Source: Methylotenera sp. (GTDB lineage Bacteria; Pseudomonadota; Gammaproteobacteria; Burkholderiales; Methylophilaceae). Taken from it: a DNA stretch of 34,937 bases. The stretch's first letter is position 1. Each line of letters opens with the position of its first letter. The notes beneath the pieces were generated by a model. It had not been told where the DNA came from, ran no database searches, and worked only from the letters and a program-made list of their open reading frames with translations. The translations under genes were made by a program, and so were the position numbers. The DNA is taken from positions 1-34,937 of the forward strand of contig SYKG01000050.1 in NCBI GenBank assembly GCA_005797835.1. Direction: 5' to 3'. This document shows, one piece after another, positions 23,582-33,236 of the stretch.

Positions 23582-23686
23582 ATTTAAGCAATAATTTAGC
23601 TATAAATAACATCAATTTTTTAACTTTACATTTAGTAGCCAAATACTTAAAAATTTTTGTATTGCTATCAATTTCGGGAGGCAATA

Positions 23687-25678
23687 ATGGCAACACGTCA
23701 AGATTTAGCTAACGCAATTCGTGCTTTATCAATGGATGCGGTTCAAAAAGCAAACTCAGGACACCCAGGTGCACCAATGGGTATGGCAGAAATTGCTGAG
23801 GTTTTATGGAATCATCATCTACAACATAACCCTAAAAATCCAAATTGGGCTAATCGTGATCGTTTTATTCTTTCAAATGGCCATGGATCCATGTTGATTT
23901 ATTCACTCTTACATCTTACAGGCTATGATTTACCCATGGATGAAATTAAAACATTCCGTCAACTTCATTCTAAATGTGCAGGCCACCCAGAATATAGTTA
24001 TGCGCCAGGCGTTGAAACAACAACAGGACCATTAGGTCAAGGTATTAGTAATGCAGTAGGTTTTGCGATGGCAGAAAAATTACTCGCCAACCAATTTAAC
24101 AAACCTAATCATAAAATTGTAGATCACCACACATATGTATTCTTAGGCGACGGTTGCATGATGGAAGGCGTTTCACATGAAGCATGCGCACTGGCAGGTA
24201 CATGGGGACTCGGTAATCTAATCGCATTTTGGGACGACAACGGTATTTCTATCGATGGCCACATTGAAGCCTGGTATACAGACGATACAGCGAAACGTTT
24301 TGAATCTTATGGTTGGCATGTGATTTCAAATGTAGATGGCCATGATTTTGAAGCAATCAATAAATCAGTTGAAGTAGCTAAAAAAGTAACTGACAAACCA
24401 TCTTTAATTTGTTGTAAAACTATTATTGGTAAAGGCTCACCAAACAAATCTGGATCACATGATTGCCATGGTTCAGCTTTGGGTGAAACTGAAGTTGCAG
24501 CTACGAGAGAAGTGATTGGTTGGAAACATGACCCTTTTGTAATTCCTGAAGATATTTACGCAGGCTGGAGTGCGAAAGATAAAGGTGCTAAATCTGAAGC
24601 AGCATGGGATATAAAGTTTGCAGCTTATGAAAAAGAATTTCCAGAATTAGCAGCTGAATTTAACCGTCGCATGAAGGGTGACCTTCCCAAAAATTGGAAA
24701 GCAACCACAGATGCGATGATTAAATCAGTTAATGAAAAAGGCGAGGTATTAGCAACACGAAAAGCTTCACAAAATGCCATTACAGCGCTTGCACCAATCT
24801 TGCCTGAGTTTGTGGGCGGTTCAGCAGACTTAACAGGCTCTAATTTAACAAGCTGTTCATTATTTCAACACGTGAGCGGTAAAACTCCAGGAAATTATAT
24901 TTCCTATGGTGTGCGCGAATTTGGTATGGCGGCTATTATGAATGGTATGACGCTTCATGGCGGCTTACTTCCATTTGGTGGTACGTTCCATATGTTCACA
25001 GATTATATGAGAAATGCTATGAGAATGTCAGCACTCATGAAACAAAGAGTAATTTATGTTTTAACACATGATTCGATTGGTCAAGGTGAGGATGGACCAA
25101 CACACCAACCTGTTGAAACGACATCAGGCCTTCGCTATATTCCTAGAATGGATGTATGGAGACCAGCGGATTCAACTGAAACAGCAGTAGCATGGGTAGT
25201 GGCTGTTGAAAGTGCACATAATCCAACCAGCTTAGTTTTAAGCCGACAAAATACTTCATTTACAAAAAGAACTGATGCGCAAATCGATTCAATTCGTAAA
25301 GGCGGTTATGTATTAATAGAAGCAGAAGGTGGTAAGTCTGATGTAATAATTATTGCGACTGGTTCAGAGGTGGACCTTGCATTGAAGTCACAAGTTGCTT
25401 TAAAAGAACAAAACATTAAAGCACGCGTAGTCTCTATGCCATCAACCAATGTATTTGATCGTCAAGATCAAGCATATAAAGATAGTGTTTTAACTAAAGG
25501 TGTCAAACGCGTATCGATTGAAGCGGGTGTGACAGATTTCTGGAGGAAATATATTGGTCTAGACGGCGCAGCTGTGGGTATTGATACATTTGGTGAGTCA
25601 GCACCTGGTGGTGCGTTATTTAAACATTTTGGATTTACAGTAGAAAATGTGGTCACAACTGTTAAATCAATTCTGTAA
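23687..25678 (+). CDS. tkt: Transketolase
   Basis: Track ORF begins at a TTG at 23657; ATG at 23687 is preceded by GGGAGG (23676-23681). [47 protein letters not shown]. Confidence 0.96.
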   Translation: MATRQDLANAIRALSMDAVQKANSGHPGAPMGMAEIAEVLWNHHLQHNPKNPNWANRDRFILSNGHGSMLIYSLLHLTGYDLPMDEIKTFRQLHSKCAGHPEYSYAPGVETTTGPLGQGISNAVGFAMAEKLLANQFNKPNHKIVDHHTYVFLGDGCMMEGVSHEACALAGTWGLGNLIAFWDDNGISIDGHIEAWYTDDTAKRFESYGWHVISNVDGHDFEAINKSVEVAKKVTDKPSLICCKTIIGKGSPNKSGSHDCHGSALGETEVAATREVIGWKHDPFVIPEDIYAGWSAKDKGAKSEAAWDIKFAAYEKEFPELAAEFNRRMKGDLPKNWKATTDAMIKSVNEKGEVLATRKASQNAITALAPILPEFVGGSADLTGSNLTSCSLFQHVSGKTPGNYISYGVREFGMAAIMNGMTLHGGLLPFGGTFHMFTDYMRNAMRMSALMKQRVIYVLTHDSIGQGEDGPTHQPVETTSGLRYIPRMDVWRPADSTETAVAWVVAVESAHNPTSLVLSRQNTSFTKRTDAQIDSIRKGGYVLIEAEGGKSDVIIIATGSEVDLALKSQVALKEQNIKARVVSMPSTNVFDRQDQAYKDSVLTKGVKRVSIEAGVTDFWRKYIGLDGAAVGIDTFGESAPGGALFKHFGFTVENVVTTVKSIL

Positions 25679-25696
25679 TTATTATTGAGTAAGCTT

Positions 25697-25732
25697 AATA
25701 AGGCATCTCAAATTTGAGATGCCTTATTTTTT
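25697..25732 (+). terminator. Rho-independent terminator between tkt and gap
   Basis: AATAAGGCATCTCAAATTTGAGATGCCTTATT is a perfect 16+16 inverted repeat followed by TTTT. Confidence 0.85.
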
Positions 25733-25747
25733 ACTGAGGAAATCTTT

Positions 25748-26767
25748 ATGGTAGTCAATATAGCAATCACAGGCTTTGGAAGAATAGGCCGGTTAATATT
25801 AAGAGCAATTTATGAATTGAATCGTCAAGATATTAAAGTGGTTGCCATTAATGCCAGTCGCGGTGATGCAGCATCTAATGCCCATTTATTAAAATATGAT
25901 AGTGCGCATGGAAAATTTAATGCAGATATTAAAACGAATGATGATGAAATTATCGTGAACAGTGATGTTATTAAATTTTATAGTACGAGGAATCCTGCAG
26001 AGTTACCTTGGGGTAAATTGAATGTAGATATTGTGATGGAATGTACAGGGTCTTTTACCAGTAAAGAGTCATCAATGGTTCATATAAAGCAAGGTGCAAA
26101 AAAAGTTCTTATCTCAGCACCTGCAGGCAAAGATGTTGACGCAACTATTGTTTATGGAGTGAATCATCACATTTTAAAATCATCTGACATAGTAATTTCA
26201 AACGCATCTTGTACAACAAATGGACTGGCACCTATTGTAAAACCTTTACAAGATAAATTAGGAATTGTAAGTGGATTAATGACTACTATTCATTCATATA
26301 CTAACGATCAGTATTTAAATGATCACTTTCATAAAGATTTGAGAAGAGCTCGATCAGCTTCTTCTTCTATGATACCAACGAATACCGGTGCAGCAGAAGC
26401 TATTGGTTTAGTGATTCCTGAACTCAAAGGTAAATTTGATGGTATTGCTATTAGAGTTCCAACATTAAATGTGTCTTTAATTGATCTTACATTGACGGTG
26501 AAAAAAGCTACTTCAAAAGAGGAGATAAATCAGATCATCAAAAAAGCAGCTAATGAAGGAAGTTTAAAAGGGATATTAATTTACAATGAAGAGCCCTTAG
26601 TCTCAGTTGATTTTAATCATAGCGAAGCATCTTCACATTTTGATGGAAGCTTAACTAAAGTTAGTGAGAATGGATTACTTGTCAAAGTCTTTGCGTGGTA
26701 TGACAATGAATGGGGTTTTGGCTGCCGTATGCTCGACACAGCTTTAGCTATGATGTCAGCCAAATAA
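25748..26767 (+). CDS. gap: Type I glyceraldehyde-3-phosphate dehydrogenase
   Basis: 339 aa; [46 protein letters not shown]. Confidence 0.95.
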   Translation: MVVNIAITGFGRIGRLILRAIYELNRQDIKVVAINASRGDAASNAHLLKYDSAHGKFNADIKTNDDEIIVNSDVIKFYSTRNPAELPWGKLNVDIVMECTGSFTSKESSMVHIKQGAKKVLISAPAGKDVDATIVYGVNHHILKSSDIVISNASCTTNGLAPIVKPLQDKLGIVSGLMTTIHSYTNDQYLNDHFHKDLRRARSASSSMIPTNTGAAEAIGLVIPELKGKFDGIAIRVPTLNVSLIDLTLTVKKATSKEEINQIIKKAANEGSLKGILIYNEEPLVSVDFNHSEASSHFDGSLTKVSENGLLVKVFAWYDNEWGFGCRMLDTALAMMSAK

Positions 26768-26781
26768 ATAATAACTGATTA

Positions 26782-27957
26782 ATGAATATAAGAAGATTAG
26801 TTGATTTAAATATTAAAGATAAAAAAGTTTTTATTAGATCTGACTTGAATGTGCCTATTCAAGACGGCAAAATTACATCTCATAAAAGAATTCTAGCGTC
26901 TATTCCAACCATTGAATTTGCTCTTCAAAAAGGGGCCAGTGTTATGGTGGCATCGCATTTAGGTAGACCAGAAGAAGGAAAATATGACAGTAATTATTCA
27001 CTTAAGCCTGTTGTTGATTTTTTTAAAAATCATCTTAAATATCCTACTCATCTTGTTTCAGATTGGGTCAATTCTCCTTTTGATACTTCACCAGGCCAAT
27101 TATTCATTTTAGAAAATTGTCGATTTAATATTGGTGAAAAACATAATGATGAAGTATTAGCAAAAAAATATGCTTCACTCACAGATATTTTTGTGATGGA
27201 TGCCTTTGGAACAGCCCATCGTAAAGAAGCTTCTACTTATGGTATTGCTCAATATGCCGACATTGCATGTGCAGGTATCTTATTTTTAGCTGAATTAGAA
27301 GCGCTTGAAAAAGCCTTATTAGATCCTCTAAGACCTATGATTGCTATTGTAGGAGGAGTTAAGATTTCCTCTAAATTAACTATATTAGATACTTTATCTG
27401 ACAAAGTGGATCAGCTCATTGTAGGTGGTGGTATTGCGAATACATTTATTAAAGCTATGGACTTAGATATAGGTAATTCCAAGTATGAAAAAGATCTTGT
27501 ACCAGTAGCTAAAAAAATTATAGATAAATTAAAAAAACGTGGTGCTTTATTGCCTAAAATTTCAGATGTCGTTTGTGGTAAAAAGTTTGATGCCAATGAA
27601 ACTGCCGTTACAAAAAATATTAAAGACGTTGATAAAGATGACATGATTTTTGATCTAGGAAGAGAATCACTTGGCGAGATTGTGAAATGTATCCAAAATG
27701 CTAAAACTATTATATGGAATGGTCCTATCGGATTATTTGAATTTGATCAGTTTGCAAAGGGAACTGAAATAATGACAAATGCGATCGCAAATTCAGTAGC
27801 ATTTTCACTCGCAGGTGGTGGTGATACGATTGCTGCAATAGAAAAATTTAATGTTGCAAAAGATATTTCATATATTTCAACTGCAGGTGGTGCATTTTTG
27901 GAGTTTGTAGAAGGTAAAAAACTTCCTGCGATTGAAATTTTAGAAAGAAGATTTTAA
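26782..27957 (+). CDS. pgk: Phosphoglycerate kinase
   Basis: 391 aa; KVFIRSDLNVPIQDGKI, ASHLGRP, SLAGGGDTIAAI. Confidence 0.97.
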   Translation: MNIRRLVDLNIKDKKVFIRSDLNVPIQDGKITSHKRILASIPTIEFALQKGASVMVASHLGRPEEGKYDSNYSLKPVVDFFKNHLKYPTHLVSDWVNSPFDTSPGQLFILENCRFNIGEKHNDEVLAKKYASLTDIFVMDAFGTAHRKEASTYGIAQYADIACAGILFLAELEALEKALLDPLRPMIAIVGGVKISSKLTILDTLSDKVDQLIVGGGIANTFIKAMDLDIGNSKYEKDLVPVAKKIIDKLKKRGALLPKISDVVCGKKFDANETAVTKNIKDVDKDDMIFDLGRESLGEIVKCIQNAKTIIWNGPIGLFEFDQFAKGTEIMTNAIANSVAFSLAGGGDTIAAIEKFNVAKDISYISTAGGAFLEFVEGKKLPAIEILERRF

Positions 27958-28857
27958 ATGGATGAAAAAGAGTTGATAGAAACATCCATCAAGAGCCTTC
28001 CTTTACTTCATAAAGGAAAGGTGAGAGATATATATAAGATTGATGAAAAATATCTTTTGATTGTGACCACAGATCGATTATCTGCATTCGATGTTGTGAT
28101 GAATGAACCTATTCCTTTAAAAGGATTTGTTCTCACACAAATGGCTGATTTTTGGTTTCATAAACTTTCCTTTGTAATTAAAAATCATTTATCAGGTATT
28201 ACACCTGAGAGTGTGGTTGCCAATAACGAGGTCGCTCAAGTAAAAGATCGCGCTACTGTGGTACACAAATTAAAAGCACTTCCTGTTGAAGCCATTGTAC
28301 GAGGGTATTTGTCAGGTAGTGGCTGGAAAGATTATCAAAAGACACAAAGTATTTGTGGTATAAAACTTCCTCAAGATTTAAGAGAATCTGCAAAATTAAG
28401 TGAGCCTATCTTTACACCTTCTAGTAAAGAAGCTTTTGGACAGCATGATGAAAATATTTCATTTGAAGAATGCGAAACTCGTATTGGGAAAGAGATTACA
28501 TCTCGCATTAAAGAAATAAGTATTAAGTTATATCAAGAAGCCTCGGGGTTTGCAGTTACAAAAGGTATTATTATTGCGGATACCAAATTTGAATTTGGCT
28601 TAGATGAAGTAAATAATTTAGTACTTATTGATGAAATATTAACGCCAGACTCTTCTCGTTTTTGGCCATTGGATCAATATCGCGAAGGTGTACCTCAACC
28701 AAGTTTTGACAAACAATTTATTAGGGATTGGTTAGAAAGCATTGGTTGGAATAAAACACCACCACCACCCTCTTTACCAGAGGATGTCATTATAAAAACA
28801 AGTCAGAAATATTTAGAGGCCTTCAAAAAACTTACAGGCCATGATATTAAAAAATAA
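27958..28857 (+). CDS. purC: Phosphoribosylaminoimidazole-succinocarboxamide synthase
   Basis: 299 aa; LHKGKVRDIYKID, TTDRLSAFDVV, IVRGYLSGSGWKDY, LIDEILTPDSSRFWP; ATG abuts the pgk stop. Confidence 0.96.
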   Translation: MDEKELIETSIKSLPLLHKGKVRDIYKIDEKYLLIVTTDRLSAFDVVMNEPIPLKGFVLTQMADFWFHKLSFVIKNHLSGITPESVVANNEVAQVKDRATVVHKLKALPVEAIVRGYLSGSGWKDYQKTQSICGIKLPQDLRESAKLSEPIFTPSSKEAFGQHDENISFEECETRIGKEITSRIKEISIKLYQEASGFAVTKGIIIADTKFEFGLDEVNNLVLIDEILTPDSSRFWPLDQYREGVPQPSFDKQFIRDWLESIGWNKTPPPPSLPEDVIIKTSQKYLEAFKKLTGHDIKK

Positions 28858-28871
28858 TTAATTGAGAGCAG

Positions 28872-28899
28872 AAAAAGGTGCCTTTCAGGTGACCTTTTT
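28872..28899. terminator. Probable terminator between convergent purC and hppA
   Basis: AAAAAGGT (28872-28879) pairs with ACCTTTTT (28892-28899); A-rich and T-rich flanks could serve either strand. Confidence 0.65.
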
Positions 28900-28910
28900 A
28901 TTCATTAAAA

Positions 28911-30935
28911 TCAAAGAAGAGGCACAATAAGAAGTGCCACAATATTAATAATTTTAATAAGTGGGTTAATGGCAGGGCCAGCAGTATCTTTATAAGGATC
29001 ACCAACAGTGTCACCTGTAACAGCTGCTTTATGAGCCTCTGAACCTTTACCACCATGATTGCCATCTTCAATATATTTCTTCGCATTATCCCAAGCACCA
29101 CCACCTGTGCACATTGAGATTGCTACAAATAAACCTGTCACAATGGTACCCATAAGGAGACCTCCTAAGGCTTTAGGCCCTAGAGATAAGCCTACTACAA
29201 TGGGAACTGCTACAGGAAGTAGAGAAGGAATAATCATTTCTTTAATGGCAGCTGTTGTTAACATGTCAACAGCTCGCGCATAATCGGGCTTGCCTTTACC
29301 AGTCATTATGCCTTTGATTGTTCTAAATTGACGTCTGACTTCTTCTACGACCGCACCTGCAGCTCTTCCAACTGCTTCCATAGCCATCGCAGCAAAAAGG
29401 TAGGGAATAAGGCCACCAATAATTAAGCCAATAATAACCAATGGGTCACTTAAATCGAAGGAGGTTGCAATACCTACAGACTCTAATTTATGTGTGTAAT
29501 CTGCAAAAAGCACAAGTGCTGCAAGACCTGCTGATCCAATTGCATAACCTTTAGTGACCGCTTTAGTTGTGTTACCAACTGCGTCTAATGGATCTGTAAC
29601 ATCACGAACACTCTTTGGTAATCCAGCCATTTCTGCAATGCCACCTGCATTATCAGTAATTGGGCCATATGCATCCAAGGCAACGATAATACCAGCCATA
29701 CTCAACATGGATGTAGCGGCAATTGCAACACCATAAAGACCTGCGAGCTGATGCGAAACAAAAATTGCAATACAAACAGAGATAACTGGTAAAGCTGTAG
29801 ATTTCATTGAGATACCGATGCCTGCAATGATATTTGTTGCATGGCCTGTTTTTGAAGCACGTGCCACATGTCTTACAGGTTCGTAATCAGTGCCTGTGTA
29901 GTATTCTGTAATCCATACTAAAGCTGCTGTTAATACCAAGCCTACAATGCATGCTTGGAACAAAGCCATTGAAGACACATTTACATTCTGTATTGAAACC
30001 CCCTCAGGGAAAACAAAGTTTGTAATATAGTAAAAAGCGAAAAGTGAAAGTCCACCTGCTACGATAAGGCCTTTATATAAAGCTGGCATAACATTTTTCA
30101 TCTTAGGTGTCGCTCTCACAAAGAAGCATCCTATAATTGATGTCAAAATAGAAGCTGCGCCTAAAAGGAGAGGATAAAGAATGCCACGAGCATCGTTATT
30201 TGTAATTATGAGCCCACCGAGCAACATGGTCGCAATTAAAGTTACCGCATAAGTTTCGAATAAATCTGCTGCCATACCTGCACAGTCACCCACATTATCA
30301 CCCACATTATCTGCAATTACAGCAGGATTTCTTGGGTCATCTTCTGGAATACCTGCTTCTACTTTACCAACTAAATCAGCCCCTACATCAGCACCCTTTG
30401 TAAAGATGCCACCCCCTAAACGCGCAAAAATTGAAATAAGTGATGACCCAAAAGCAAGGCCAATCAGAGGATTTAAATTAGTTGCTTTAGTACCACCTAA
30501 GTATATATAAAAACCTGTGACACCAAGAAGACCTAAGCCAACAACTAATAACCCTGTAATAGCCCCCCCTTTAAAAGCGACATCAAGTGCTGGCACAATC
30601 CCATTCGTAGCGGCTTGAGCAGTTCTTACATTTGCTTTGACAGATACATTCATACCGATAAATCCGCATACACCTGAGAGAAGCGCCCCGATAACAAAAC
30701 CTAATGCAGTATCTTTAGATATAAAAATACCAATGAGAATCGTTAAAAGAATACCTACTATCGATATCGCTTTGTATTGTCTTGCAAGATAAGCCTTGGC
30801 ACCTTCTTCAATGGCAAGGGCAATTAGCTGCATTTTTGAATTGCCTGAGGGAAGTTTAAATATCCAAGCGCTCATGACTGCACCATAAAGAATTGCTAAG
30901 AGGGCTGCGCCAATAATAAGGTTCAGTTCTGACAT
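28911..30935 (-). CDS. hppA: Membrane-bound proton-translocating pyrophosphatase
   Basis: 674 aa polytopic; [62 protein letters not shown] upstream of ATG. Confidence 0.96.
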   Translation of the reverse strand: MSELNLIIGAALLAILYGAVMSAWIFKLPSGNSKMQLIALAIEEGAKAYLARQYKAISIVGILLTILIGIFISKDTALGFVIGALLSGVCGFIGMNVSVKANVRTAQAATNGIVPALDVAFKGGAITGLLVVGLGLLGVTGFYIYLGGTKATNLNPLIGLAFGSSLISIFARLGGGIFTKGADVGADLVGKVEAGIPEDDPRNPAVIADNVGDNVGDCAGMAADLFETYAVTLIATMLLGGLIITNNDARGILYPLLLGAASILTSIIGCFFVRATPKMKNVMPALYKGLIVAGGLSLFAFYYITNFVFPEGVSIQNVNVSSMALFQACIVGLVLTAALVWITEYYTGTDYEPVRHVARASKTGHATNIIAGIGISMKSTALPVISVCIAIFVSHQLAGLYGVAIAATSMLSMAGIIVALDAYGPITDNAGGIAEMAGLPKSVRDVTDPLDAVGNTTKAVTKGYAIGSAGLAALVLFADYTHKLESVGIATSFDLSDPLVIIGLIIGGLIPYLFAAMAMEAVGRAAGAVVEEVRRQFRTIKGIMTGKGKPDYARAVDMLTTAAIKEMIIPSLLPVAVPIVVGLSLGPKALGGLLMGTIVTGLFVAISMCTGGGAWDNAKKYIEDGNHGGKGSEAHKAAVTGDTVGDPYKDTAGPAINPLIKIINIVALLIVPLL

Positions 30936-31036
30936 ACATGCTCCTATATTTGGAAATCTTAAAGTGAAAAAATTATACGATAAATTATCACATTCAATAA
31001 GTTTTTAAATACAAAACTAGATATTTTAATTACCTA

Positions 31037-31831
31037 TTATCCTGAGAAAAGCATTGACAAGCCAATTAAAAATAATAAGCAGACGAATATTCGCTTTAAT
31101 GATAAAACAGAAATTTGATGAATCCATTTTGTCGCGAATCCTGCAAAAATAAGACTCGAGGATGTCAATAGAAAAAGACCAGGCAGATAGATGAAGCCAA
31201 TGCTTAATTTAGGAAACTCTCCAACATCGAAGCCATTTTTGATAAATCCAAATGAAGCACCTAAACCAATAAATATCCCCAAGGAGCTTGAGAGTCCGAC
31301 AGCAAGTCGTGGATTAACTTTATGGTAAATAAAATAAGGTACAAACATAGTTCCACCCCCAATCCCAATGATGGTGGAAATAGAAGCAATCGTGAATCCA
31401 TAAAGATTTGCAAAAAAAACGGACGGTAATTCAATTAAAGATTTGAATTTAGGTTCTTTAAAAATTTTATAGGCAGTAAGAAAAGTATAAGCAATAAAAG
31501 TATGTTTAATGAATAAGATATTTAAGTGAGGTAAAATAAAAGCCATAGTGAATGAACCCAAGAAAACCCCCGGGATATAATGGGTCGCTATCGACCAATT
31601 CATATTGTTTTGTTTTGTATGAAAGAAACTCGATACTCCCCCCGTAAAAATAATAGTGATAAGTGAAGTTCCAATAGCCATTAGCATTGCTTGATCAAAA
31701 GTGACTTGATGAAAATAGATTAAGACAAATGTGAGAAGCGGAACAATGATGAGACCTCCGCCAATACCAAGGAGTCCTGATAAAGTTCCGACAAGGCTTC
31801 CAGCGAGGAAAAGTATAATTACTTCAGTCAT
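31037..31831 (-). CDS. TSUP (TauE/SafE) family permease
   Basis: 264 aa polytopic with repeated GxxxGxxxGxGGG patterns (GTLSGLLGIGGGLIIVPLL; ASISTIIGIGGGTMFVPYF). Confidence 0.88.
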   Translation of the reverse strand: MTEVIILFLAGSLVGTLSGLLGIGGGLIIVPLLTFVLIYFHQVTFDQAMLMAIGTSLITIIFTGGVSSFFHTKQNNMNWSIATHYIPGVFLGSFTMAFILPHLNILFIKHTFIAYTFLTAYKIFKEPKFKSLIELPSVFFANLYGFTIASISTIIGIGGGTMFVPYFIYHKVNPRLAVGLSSSLGIFIGLGASFGFIKNGFDVGEFPKLSIGFIYLPGLFLLTSSSLIFAGFATKWIHQISVLSLKRIFVCLLFLIGLSMLFSG

Positions 31832-32267
31832 TATTTGATTGATGTTTAATCAGGTTAATGAGGTAATGCCTTAAAGGAGAGTCTTCGAGATTGTTTAGTA
31901 GATTTTCTAAAGCAGATTTAGCTCGAGAAGGAAAGCTTTTCGTGCGAGGAGAGATTGCTTTAGAATTTTTAATCAGTAATTTAATTTTTAGGGATTTTAT
32001 TGGACTAGCATAAGGCATTTCTTTTTGAATGCCTTCATTTAAAACCTTGATGAGAGTTGATTCAATAAATTTTAATTTACTTGCAATACCGCTATTTTCA
32101 GCATAAACAATCAAAACATCGTCTCGAATTCCACCGACATGTGATAAAGGAGCTAATTTACTTGGAGCTTTGATGGACCATAGTTTCTGATAATTAGAGA
32201 TAGAACGATTTTTCTCCCTGATCAAGGAAAATACTTCACTTTCCAAAAGCTTATTCACGGGCTTCAT
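31824..32267 (-). CDS. DUF721 / DciA-like protein
   Basis: 147 aa; LWSIKAPSKLAPLSHVGGIRDDVLIVYAENSGIASKLKFIE resembles DUF721; next to M23 peptidase and secA. Confidence 0.7.
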   Translation of the reverse strand: MKPVNKLLESEVFSLIREKNRSISNYQKLWSIKAPSKLAPLSHVGGIRDDVLIVYAENSGIASKLKFIESTLIKVLNEGIQKEMPYASPIKSLKIKLLIKNSKAISPRTKSFPSRAKSALENLLNNLEDSPLRHYLINLIKHQSNND

Positions 32268-32309
32268 AAGTTATAATTATCTATTATTTAAGCTAAATTT
32301 TAGAGTTCA

Positions 32310-33200
32310 ATGCGAATTATCTTTGTAACAAACAGCACATCAAAGCCTAAAAGTATCCATTTAGTGACTTTTATAGCCATAGTTTTTCTATTTTTTATTA
32401 CACTTATTCAAGCCATTAACTGGCTAGATTCAAAATATAACGGGGGTATTGAAGAAAAGAAATCATTAATCAACCTTAAGCTTGATTTTAATTTAGGAAG
32501 CTTTCAAAAGAATTTAGATATTTATGCAGTCCAAATTGGTGAACTTCAAGCTCGATTGATGCGTATAGATAATCAAGCTGAGAAACTTCAAAAGTTTGCT
32601 AAAGAAAAATTTAAATCGAACGAAAAAATACCCAAGCCATCACAAGACAAATCAGCTAGTCAAGGAGGGCCATTTATTCCTGAAAAGAACTTGTCTGAAT
32701 CTGAACTTCAATCATTTATTGATCAATTAACCCTTGATATTGAAAGGCATGAAGAATACTACAATTATTTAGAATCCATTTATCTAAAACAAAGTGTTCT
32801 TAGAGATACTCTTCCCAGTGCTTCTCCACTAAATACGCCGTTTAATTCATCAAGCTATGGTTGGAGAATAGATCCTTTCTTGGGTGTCAGTGCGTTTCAT
32901 GAAGGGTTAGATTTTAGTGCAGAAGTTGGTCAGCCGATTAAAGCGACTGCTGCAGGCTTTGTCATATCAACAGAAATGTCACCCGAATATGGCAATATGG
33001 TTCGTATTTCTCATGGGTCTGGTCTTGAAACCCGATATGCACATGCATCTAAATTGCTAGTTAAAGAAGGCGAGCGTATTAAAAAGAATCAGGTTATCGC
33101 ATTGGTTGGTAATACTGGAAGATCGACAGGATCTCATCTTCATTACGAAATTAGAATGAATGGTGCATCTTTGGATCCTCGCAAATATCTTCAAAATTAA
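32310..33200 (+). CDS. Membrane-anchored M23 (LytM-type) metallopeptidase
   Basis: 296 aa; N-terminal TM, coiled coil, FHEGLDFS (HxxxD) and GSHLHYEIRMNG (HxH) zinc motifs. Confidence 0.92.
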   Translation: MRIIFVTNSTSKPKSIHLVTFIAIVFLFFITLIQAINWLDSKYNGGIEEKKSLINLKLDFNLGSFQKNLDIYAVQIGELQARLMRIDNQAEKLQKFAKEKFKSNEKIPKPSQDKSASQGGPFIPEKNLSESELQSFIDQLTLDIERHEEYYNYLESIYLKQSVLRDTLPSASPLNTPFNSSSYGWRIDPFLGVSAFHEGLDFSAEVGQPIKATAAGFVISTEMSPEYGNMVRISHGSGLETRYAHASKLLVKEGERIKKNQVIALVGNTGRSTGSHLHYEIRMNGASLDPRKYLQN

Positions 33201-33236
33201 TTATTTCAAACTATTTCGATTAAGAATATTTATATT

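Noticed and set aside
23657-23686. Ten-residue N-terminal extension of transketolase from TTG
   Set aside because: ATG at 23687 has a strong GGGAGG ribosome site, and that site lies inside the extension.
28898-29104. Minus-strand ORF overlapping the 3' end of hppA in another frame
   Set aside because: hppA frame is clearly coding here; the ORF is low complexity.
29059-29736. Two plus-strand ORFs opposite hppA
   Set aside because: Antisense shadows of a conserved membrane protein.
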